This document shows positions 1 to 4,657 of a stretch of DNA of 6,490 nucleotides, one piece after another (position 1 is the stretch's first letter; each line of letters starts with the position of its first letter). This DNA comes from Bacteroidales bacterium. GTDB lineage: Bacteria > Bacteroidota > Bacteroidia > Bacteroidales > JALTDM01. Below the pieces are notes generated by a model. That model was not told the origin of the DNA and searched no databases. It saw only the letters and a program-made list of their open reading frames with translations. Both the position numbers and the translations under genes were made by a program. Location: contig JALTDM010000248.1 in assembly GCA_027074135.1 (NCBI GenBank), forward strand, positions 1-6,490. Direction: 5' to 3'.

Positions 1-1466
1 GATTCACGGCCTCCTCCTGTATCTTTTTCACCACCGAATGCACCACCGATTTCAGCACCTGATGTTCCGATATTTACATTTGCAATACCGCAATCAGAAC
101 CTGCAGCTGACAAAAACATTTCTGCTTCTCTTAAGTTCAATGTAAATATAGCTGAAGACAATCCTTGAGGCACATCATTATGAATCTTTAGAGCATCTTC
201 AAAATCTCTATATTTAATTAAATAAAGAATTGGAGCAAAAGTTTCTTCTTGAACAATTTTATAATGATTTTCAGCTTCGGCTATTGTCGGTACTACATAA
301 AGTCCACCCGGATAATTTTCTCCTTGAAGCACTTCACCACCGAAAATCACTTTACCTCCTTCTTCTGCAACTTTCTTTTGTGCATTAACAAATAAGTCAA
401 CTGCAAATTTGTCAATTAGCGGTCCTACCAAAGTGTGTTCATCAAGCGGATTACCTATCCTATCCTTTGAGATTTGTTTGTAAGCGTTCAGTAATTTGGC
501 TTTTACCTCTTCATATACATCTTCGTGTATGATAAGTCTTCTGGTAGAAGTACATCTTTGACCTGTAGTACCGACAGCACCAAATACTATAGCAGGTATT
601 GCCATATCCAAATCAGCGTGTTTAGAAACAATGATAGCATTGTTACCACCCAATTCGGCAATAACTTTACCAAGTCTTTTCGCTACAATACCGCTCACAT
701 GTTTACCAACTGCTGTTGAACCTGTAACGGAAATTAAGCGTACTCTCTTATCTTTTAGGAAGTTATCACCCATTACGGATGATTTAGCTATAACGAGGTT
801 GAATACACCTTCCGGTACATTATTGTCCCTCAATACTTTTGAAATAATATTTTGTGTAGCAATAGCTGTAAGCGGTGTTTTACTACTTGGTTTCCAAACA
901 ACTACATCACCGGCTACTGCAGCAATCATTGCATTCCAAGCCCAAACGGCAACCGGGAAATTAAATGAAGTGATAAGACCAACTATTCCCAATGGATGCC
1001 ATTGTTCAAACATTCTGTGTTTAGGCCTTTCCGACTGCATTGTAAAACCGTACAATTGGCGTGATTGACCTACTGCAAAATCACAAATATCAATCATTTC
1101 TTGAACTTCACCCAAACCTTCTTGGTAAATCTTACCCATTTCAAGAGTTACCAACTTACCGAGGTCTTCTTTATATTCACGAAGCGCCAACCCGATTTGT
1201 CTAACAATTTCTCCCCTTTGCGGAGCAGGGGTCATTCTCCACACCTTAAAAGCTTCTTCAGCTTTCTTTATTACCATTTCATAATCATCAAGTGTAGCAT
1301 TTTTTACTTTTGCTATTACGCTACCGTCTATCGGGGTAACGGATTCGGTTACAGGCCCTTCTGTATCATACCATTGTGTACCTGTTGTTACACCGGGATT
1401 AATATCTTTTATCCCTAATCTTTCTAATGTTTCTTTGATTCCGAAACCTTCTAATACGTTTCCCAT
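1..1466 (-). CDS. ALDH7-family aldehyde dehydrogenase, probable alpha-aminoadipic semialdehyde dehydrogenase (C-terminus cut by window edge)
   Basis: An NAD(P)-dependent aldehyde dehydrogenase that resembles human antiquitin (ALDH7A1) along its whole length. That family oxidises alpha-aminoadipic semialdehyde, in equilibrium with piperideine-6-carboxylate, to alpha-aminoadipate in lysine catabolism. The frame opens at ATG 1466 and runs without a stop to the left edge, giving 488 complete residues. Visible motifs are the oxyanion-hole Asn in SFNFP (N169), the cofactor-binding WKPS (K192), the Rossmann turn GSTAVG (249-254), the general base in ELGGNN (E271), the nucleophile in GQRCTSTRR (C305) and EETFAP (E408/F410). 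The Glu-Cys spacing of 34 matches the superfamily. QEMIDICDFAVG (122-133) and the SGAEIGGAFGGEK segment near the edge are typical of ALDH7. Family length suggests only about 20 to 40 residues are missing. The protein is probably cytosolic, since no signal peptide is seen. It is not obviously in an operon with lysine genes, so the exact substrate is inferred from family alone. Confidence 0.93.
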   Translation of the reverse strand, partial: MGNVLEGFGIKETLERLGIKDINPGVTTGTQWYDTEGPVTESVTPIDGSVIAKVKNATLDDYEMVIKKAEEAFKVWRMTPAPQRGEIVRQIGLALREYKEDLGKLVTLEMGKIYQEGLGEVQEMIDICDFAVGQSRQLYGFTMQSERPKHRMFEQWHPLGIVGLITSFNFPVAVWAWNAMIAAVAGDVVVWKPSSKTPLTAIATQNIISKVLRDNNVPEGVFNLVIAKSSVMGDNFLKDKRVRLISVTGSTAVGKHVSGIVAKRLGKVIAELGGNNAIIVSKHADLDMAIPAIVFGAVGTTGQRCTSTRRLIIHEDVYEEVKAKLLNAYKQISKDRIGNPLDEHTLVGPLIDKFAVDLFVNAQKKVAEEGGKVIFGGEVLQGENYPGGLYVVPTIAEAENHYKIVQEETFAPILYLIKYRDFEDALKIHNDVPQGLSSAIFTLNLREAEMFLSAAGSDCGIANVNIGTSGAEIGGAFGGEKDTGGGRE

Positions 1467-1497
1467 AGTTCTTATGTTTTTTATTAAATTTTCACTT

Positions 1498-1524
1498 CAA
1501 AGGTATATTTTTTTGTCCAAACAA
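1498..1524 (-). promoter_or_regulatory. Candidate Bacteroidota-type promoter of the aldehyde dehydrogenase gene
   Basis: On the minus strand, TACCTTTG (1498-1505) matches the Bacteroidota -7 consensus TAnnTTTG exactly. A TTG (1522-1524) lies 16 bases upstream of it as a possible -33 element, and TTTG (1518-1521) is an alternative at shorter spacing. Transcription would begin near 1491, leaving an A/T-rich leader of about 25 bases before ATG 1466 with no Shine-Dalgarno. It implies that the dehydrogenase is transcribed separately from the upstream murB/RNase H unit. The 69-base gap before it shows no obvious terminator. The -33 spacing is slightly short, so the call is moderate. Confidence 0.5.
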
Positions 1525-1535
1525 TATTAAATTTT

Positions 1536-2354
1536 TTAATCTTTGTTCCTGGCAATCATTTTTGCATAATAGTCACACAATTTATTTTCGGGATTACTGT
1601 CCGAATGCCCTTTTATCCATTTGAATTGAATAATTTTACCTTGTGTAAGTTCTAGAAAATGCTTCCACAAAGCAATATGCTTGGCTTTTGTGCCGTTTGC
1701 AGTAGTCCAATCGTTTACAAACCAATAGAATATCCACTCTGTAATACCTTTTTTGACATAACGACTGTCGGTGTGCAACCTGACAATGTGATTCTCACGG
1801 GTAAGTTCCAATGCCTTGATTGCCGCGAGAAGTTCCATCCTGTTGCTGTTGCCGGCATTTTCACACCTTTCCGCATAAATTAAACCTGCTTTATCACCTT
1901 CGTTATCCTTTACAATTATCGCTATTGCTCCTTTTCCTGTGCTTTCTAAAAACGAACCGTCAACATACAAATATTTTTCCGGTTTTAAATCATCGTTTAC
2001 ATAACATTTTATATCGTCTGAAGTGTGGTCAAAGGTGATAATCTTCTTATTGTTGTTAAAATCAAGCATATTTTTGTTTTCCCAGATAACAAAATTCAGG
2101 GTAAAACCGGGATAAAAAGTTTCTATCTGCTTATTGTGTAATATCTTGCGGAATTGGTATTCATGCAACCGCAAAAAATTGGTAAGACTGTTTTCATCGA
2201 GAAAAACAAGTATTTTCCGTTCGGGGTCAAATATAACACGGGAAGTTTTGCCTGCCTTTTTAATTTCAATCAAATAACCATCTTCCCTTTTTTCTGTTAT
2301 TTTCAAAAAAAGGCTGTGAAGCTTTATATTATCACTTGTTCCGTTTCCAGCCAT
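1536..2354 (-). CDS. rnhA: Ribonuclease HI with an unrecognised N-terminal extension
   Basis: A protein of 272 residues. The C-terminal half (about 127-270) is a complete RNase HI domain, which cleaves the RNA strand of RNA:DNA hybrids such as R-loops and lagging-strand primers. The catalytic set is present: D132 (YVDGS), E174 (NRMELLAA), D196 (HTDSRYV), H250 (IKGHSDS) and D261 (CDYYAK). The spacings of 22 (E to D) and 54 (D to H) equal those of E. coli RNase HI (E48, D70, H124). The handle region WIFYWFVNDWTTANGTKAKH is present but less basic than in E. coli. Residues 1-125 are not the viroplasmin-like hybrid-binding domain, because its W/Y-rich GxxxGIY motif is missing; I do not recognise them. 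They read as several beta strands followed by a helix (about 55-74). The ATG at 2354 lies inside the end of murB (31-base overlap), suggesting translational coupling. A later TTG start would shorten the protein by roughly 15 residues. The RNase H activity call is firm, the role of the extension unknown. Confidence 0.9.
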   Translation of the reverse strand: MAGNGTSDNIKLHSLFLKITEKREDGYLIEIKKAGKTSRVIFDPERKILVFLDENSLTNFLRLHEYQFRKILHNKQIETFYPGFTLNFVIWENKNMLDFNNNKKIITFDHTSDDIKCYVNDDLKPEKYLYVDGSFLESTGKGAIAIIVKDNEGDKAGLIYAERCENAGNSNRMELLAAIKALELTRENHIVRLHTDSRYVKKGITEWIFYWFVNDWTTANGTKAKHIALWKHFLELTQGKIIQFKWIKGHSDSNPENKLCDYYAKMIARNKD

Positions 2355-3178
2355 ACACCGTAAGCATCTTTTACTTTGTGTCTTATGAAATCTATGAGTT
2401 GCAAAATATCTTTCCCTGTGGCATTTTTATAATTAATGATAAATCCTGCGTGCTTTTCCGAAATTTTTGCTCCACCTATTGTGTATCCTTTCAATCCCAA
2501 ATCCTGAATCATTTTCCCGACATAATAACCTTTCGGTCTCTTAAAAACACTGCCGGCACTGGGATAATCCAAAGGTTGCTTTGCAGCCCTTTCGTCATAA
2601 ATGCCTTTCATCTTTGCCCAAACCTCATCTTTATTTCTTTCTTTCAATTGCAGTTCTGCCTCCAATATCACACAATTCAATTCTTGAAAAAGACTATGTC
2701 GGTATGAAAAACCTATATCCTTATTTTCTACCTCTTTGATTTTCTGCTCATCAATATCAAAATATTTCACTTTTTTTACAATCTGTGAAGTCTCAAATTC
2801 GTTTGCACCTGCATTCATAAACACGGCACCGCCAAGCGATGAGGGTATTCCGTAAAAATATTCCAATCCGCTCAAACCTCGCTCCATTGCTTTAATAGAC
2901 AACTGCTTCATATCCGCTCCTGCTTGTACAACTACCCTTTTACCGTCAAAATCAAAAGCTCCGTAAGGATCCCTCAAAATCACAAAAATAAAATCATCGC
3001 CGTAGTAATCGTCTTTCAGAATAATATTATTCCCCCTACCAAGCACAACAATCTTTTTCCTACTATAATCTTTAAAAATCTCTTCAATATCATTTTCGTT
3101 TTCGGGATAAAAAATATTTTCAGCTCTCGCCTTTAGTTCATATGAATTTGGTATCAGTCCGTTTTTGTCTTTAATCAT
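2324..3178 (-). CDS. murB: UDP-N-acetylenolpyruvoylglucosamine reductase, type II MurB
   Basis: A cytosolic FAD enzyme that uses NADPH to reduce the enolpyruvyl group of UDP-GlcNAc-enolpyruvate to UDP-MurNAc, the second committed step of peptidoglycan precursor synthesis. At 284 residues it has the short type II form (S. aureus-like), not the roughly 340-residue E. coli form with the extra tyrosine loop. Visible motifs are the FAD diphosphate loop VLGRGNNIIL (45-54, with Asn where Ser is usual), the FAD-binding segment GIPSSLGGAVFMNAGA (110-125), the active-site SYRHS with R160, SAGSVFKRP with the proton-donating S210, ISEKHAGFIIN (239-249), and the C-terminal LETE with E280, equivalent to E. 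coli E325. The protein ends at VII, shortly after that Glu, without the usual final Arg-x-x-Gly. ATG 3178 is the first start in frame and gives a normal N-terminus. No other mur gene is visible; the downstream partner is the RNase H gene, whose start it overlaps. Confidence 0.95.
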   Translation of the reverse strand: MIKDKNGLIPNSYELKARAENIFYPENENDIEEIFKDYSRKKIVVLGRGNNIILKDDYYGDDFIFVILRDPYGAFDFDGKRVVVQAGADMKQLSIKAMERGLSGLEYFYGIPSSLGGAVFMNAGANEFETSQIVKKVKYFDIDEQKIKEVENKDIGFSYRHSLFQELNCVILEAELQLKERNKDEVWAKMKGIYDERAAKQPLDYPSAGSVFKRPKGYYVGKMIQDLGLKGYTIGGAKISEKHAGFIINYKNATGKDILQLIDFIRHKVKDAYGVWLETEQVII

Positions 3179-3201
3179 ATCTTCGTCTCGATTTTATTTT
3201 G

Positions 3202-3209
3202 TAAAAGTA
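3202..3209 (-). promoter_or_regulatory. Weak candidate -7 element for murB
   Basis: On the minus strand, TACTTTTA matches TAnnTTTG except for the last base and lies 23 bases upstream of the murB start. No convincing TTTG or TTG is seen at the -33 position; the nearest resemblance is the TGTTTC around 3222-3227. It is the best match in the short divergent region from which murB must be transcribed, but it could be chance in AT-rich DNA. Confidence 0.25.
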
Positions 3210-3260
3210 TAAAAATTATTGAAACACTGCTATACTCCACCCACATATGGAAAATTGTTT

Positions 3261-3268
3261 TAAATTTG
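3261..3268 (+). promoter_or_regulatory. Candidate -7 element for the GH26-like gene
   Basis: TAAATTTG fits the Bacteroidota -7 consensus TAnnTTTG exactly and ends 22 bases before the ATG at 3291. The leader that follows is A-rich (AAAACTACAAACAACAATT) with no Shine-Dalgarno, the usual arrangement in that phylum. No clear TTG lies 17 to 23 bases upstream, so the promoter may be weak or need an activator. It lies in the 112-base divergent region shared with murB. Confidence 0.4.
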
Positions 3269-3290
3269 TAAAAAACTACAAACAACAATT

Positions 3291-4340
3291 ATGGCAAAAT
3301 TAATTCTGCCACTGTTTTTTTTAACTGTTATTTTATCAAGCAGTTGCCAAAAGTACTACTCTCTGTTTCATTCAAAATCAAAGTGGCTAAAAGATTTTTT
3401 TGCAGAGATAGAATCTGACAAGTATGACGACATCTACGCCATTTCTTATTGGCACGAAGATTTTGGCAATACTTACCTCACCATAAATTCTTCCAAGCGT
3501 TCATTAAAGACATACAGGAAACTTATTGACAATGATATTTTTATCACAACTTGCTCATTTGACGAAAACAATAAATTGAAACCCAGCAAAAACAAAAAAT
3601 ATTTGTCTGCATTCCCTTATTTCGGACATACCGAAGACGAAGTCACAGCACAAAAATTTGAAGATTATGAAGATTTGGCACAAAAAGAAATAGCTTGGGC
3701 TTATTTTTCAAACAATTGGCTGGATTCGTTGGTTTTTCCGTCTCAGTCTGTTCAAATTATCAAGTCTGAAGGCAAAACACCATTTATCAGGTTGATGTTT
3801 AGGAGTATTTTTGAAGAAAATCAAGCTGACCCCAAATACAAAGTGCCTGACATTGTTAAAGGCAAATACGATTCGGCAATTGTAGCATGGGCTAGAAAGG
3901 CAAGAGATTGCGGAACAAATTTGCTTGCTGAGTTCGGCACGGAAGTAAACGGTATATGGTTTTCTTGGAACGGCTCATATTACGGTGCTGGTACAACAAC
4001 AGGTTACGGAGATCCGGATTATCCGGACGGACCTGAAATTTTCAGAGATGCATACAGGCATATTATTGACTTATGTGATTCTGTAGGTGCGGATAATATT
4101 ACTTGGTTTTTTCATTTTGATGTAAACAGTGATCCTGACGAATGGTGGAACCAGCCTTCGTATTATTATCCCGGAGATGATTACATTAATTGGATTGGAG
4201 TAAGTACATACGGACCTTTCCAACGAGGAGACGAATATATTAAACCACGAGATTTACTGGAAAAAGCACACAACGAACTAAAATCCGTTTCTACCAACAA
4301 GCCTTATGCGATTCTCGAATTCGGAATAACCGAATTGTAA
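3291..4340 (+). CDS. Secreted GH26-like glycoside hydrolase, apparently circularly permuted
   Basis: A 349-residue probable exported lipoprotein. A Lys-containing N-terminus is followed by a hydrophobic stretch (5-16) and SSSC, with C19 as the likely lipidated Cys; the lipobox is loose. Residues 105-349 follow a GH26 barrel from strand 1 to strand 7: IAWAYFSNNW (134-143), TPFIRLMF (163-170), LLAEFGTEVNGIWFSWNG (211-228) with acid/base candidate E218, FRDAYRHIIDLC (251-262), NITWFFHF (269-276), YYPGDDYINWIGVS (292-305) and YAILEFG (339-345) with nucleophile candidate E343. GH26 enzymes cleave beta-mannans, beta-glucans or xylans, so the substrate cannot be told here. The protein stops six residues after E343, with no eighth strand and helix. 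Residues 31-86 (KWLKDFFAEIESDKYDD..., AISYWHEDFG, INSSKRSLKTYR) instead resemble the end of a GH26 domain, placed before the rest. The His preceding the acid/base Glu in most GH26 enzymes is Thr (T217). There are no SusC/D-like neighbours. The family call is by motif recognition only. Confidence 0.72.
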   Translation: MAKLILPLFFLTVILSSSCQKYYSLFHSKSKWLKDFFAEIESDKYDDIYAISYWHEDFGNTYLTINSSKRSLKTYRKLIDNDIFITTCSFDENNKLKPSKNKKYLSAFPYFGHTEDEVTAQKFEDYEDLAQKEIAWAYFSNNWLDSLVFPSQSVQIIKSEGKTPFIRLMFRSIFEENQADPKYKVPDIVKGKYDSAIVAWARKARDCGTNLLAEFGTEVNGIWFSWNGSYYGAGTTTGYGDPDYPDGPEIFRDAYRHIIDLCDSVGADNITWFFHFDVNSDPDEWWNQPSYYYPGDDYINWIGVSTYGPFQRGDEYIKPRDLLEKAHNELKSVSTNKPYAILEFGITEL

Positions 4341-4364
4341 TTTTTAAATTGTAATAAAATTATT

Positions 4365-4389
4365 CATTGCACGAAATATTCGTGCAATG
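4365..4389. repeat. Perfect 11-bp hairpin downstream of the GH26-like gene
   Basis: CATTGCACGAA (4365-4375) and TTCGTGCAATG (4379-4389) are exact reverse complements separated by the 3-base loop ATA. It starts 25 bases after the stop codon. It is followed by GGCGTTGCGG and not a T-run, so it is not a classical intrinsic terminator. It may protect the 3' end of the hydrolase mRNA or belong to the repeat cluster that follows. Confidence 0.8.
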
Positions 4390-4399
4390 GCGTTGCGGG

Positions 4400-4495
4400 A
4401 ATGAATAGCCCCGTCATTTATGGCGGGATAAATGGTAATATGATGCCCAATGTGGGGCTTTAGCCCCGGAACAAAGAAGGTTAAGGCTAAAGCCC
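4400..4495. repeat. REP-like cluster of palindromes (GGCTTTAGCC type)
   Basis: Four elements lie close together. CCCGTCATTTATGGCGGG (4410-4427) folds with a 6-bp stem including one T-G pair. CATTTAT (4415-4421) and ATAAATG (4428-4434) form a competing 7-bp stem. GGGGCTTTAGCCCC (4454-4467) is a perfect 6-bp-arm palindrome. Its core GGGCTTTAGCC (4455-4465) recurs inverted as GGCTAAAGCCC (4485-4495), an 11-bp exact inverted repeat with a 19-base spacer. In addition, AATGAATA (4400-4407) inverts TATTCATT (4361-4368). Such groups of GC-rich hairpins between genes resemble the REP/BIME elements spread by Y1 (RAYT) transposases. Copy number in the genome is not visible from here, so this remains a likeness. 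Confidence 0.5.
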
Positions 4496-4528
4496 TCTTA
4501 ATTACTTGTTACCTACCTTAATCCTCTA

Positions 4529-4543
4529 CCGAAATGCATTCGG
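4529..4543. repeat. Small CCGAA/TTCGG hairpin
   Basis: CCGAA (4529-4533) and TTCGG (4539-4543) are reverse complements around a 5-base loop, and the centre contains the palindrome AATGCATT (4533-4540). It is only a 5-bp stem and may be chance, but its position just downstream of the GGCTTTAGCC repeats suggests that it belongs to the same element. Confidence 0.35.
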
Positions 4544-4605
4544 AACAGCCTATCAAGTGAAAAATTATACTTCCCCCTTGAAGGACGACAAATTTACCAT
4601 ATAAC

Positions 4606-4634
4606 AAAAAAACCCTCTCAATGAGGGCTTTTTT
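4606..4634. terminator. Bidirectional intrinsic terminator (aconitase and GH26-like gene)
   Basis: CCCTC (4613-4617) and GAGGG (4623-4627) form a stem with loop TCAAT. It is flanked by seven A (4606-4612) on the left and six T (4629-4634) on the right. Read on the minus strand it is a hairpin followed by seven T, ending 24 bases beyond the aconitase stop, its most likely job. Read on the plus strand it could stop transcripts from the hydrolase gene that pass through the repeat region. The convergent arrangement fits a shared terminator. Confidence 0.85.
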
Positions 4635-4657
4635 ATATGCTTATCTGTAAACCAGTG

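Larger units (their letters stand above)
4341..4657. other. Gene-free convergent intergenic region with hairpins
   Basis: This 317-base stretch lies between the ends of the plus-strand GH26-like gene and the minus-strand aconitase gene. No plausible open frame is present on either strand. It holds an 11-bp hairpin, a cluster of REP-like palindromes, a small CCGAA/TTCGG hairpin and the bidirectional terminator, all listed separately. The middle part, about 4380-4500, is visibly richer in G and C than the flanks. The rest (about 4496-4605) shows no structure I can name beyond a C-run followed by TTGAAGG near 4572-4583. Confidence 0.8.

Noticed and set aside
631..1418. Open frames on the plus strand opposite the aldehyde dehydrogenase (525-719, 631-1068, 1065-1418).
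   Set aside because: They lie antisense to a gene with complete family motifs, their translations look like low-complexity shadow protein, and they have no plausible leader or domain.
1659..3136. Plus-strand open frames opposite the RNase H and murB genes (for example 1659-1883, 2154-2363, 2336-2707, 2924-3136).
   Set aside because: All are antisense to well-supported genes and show Phe/Ile/Cys-rich compositions typical of the reverse strand of AT-rich coding DNA.
3179..3290. A riboswitch or operator in the divergent region between murB and the hydrolase gene.
   Set aside because: The 112 bases hold no extended stems, conserved riboswitch core or clear inverted repeat; only candidate -7 elements could be supported.
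4365..4389. The 11-bp hairpin as an intrinsic terminator of the hydrolase gene.
   Set aside because: No T-run follows on either strand; the CCCTC/GAGGG hairpin at 4606-4634 fits termination much better.
4569..4585. The TTCCCCCTTGAAGGACG stretch as an insertion-sequence end or hairpin.
   Set aside because: Only a 4-bp interrupted palindrome is present, too short for a stem with a usable loop, and there is no matching partner elsewhere in the window.
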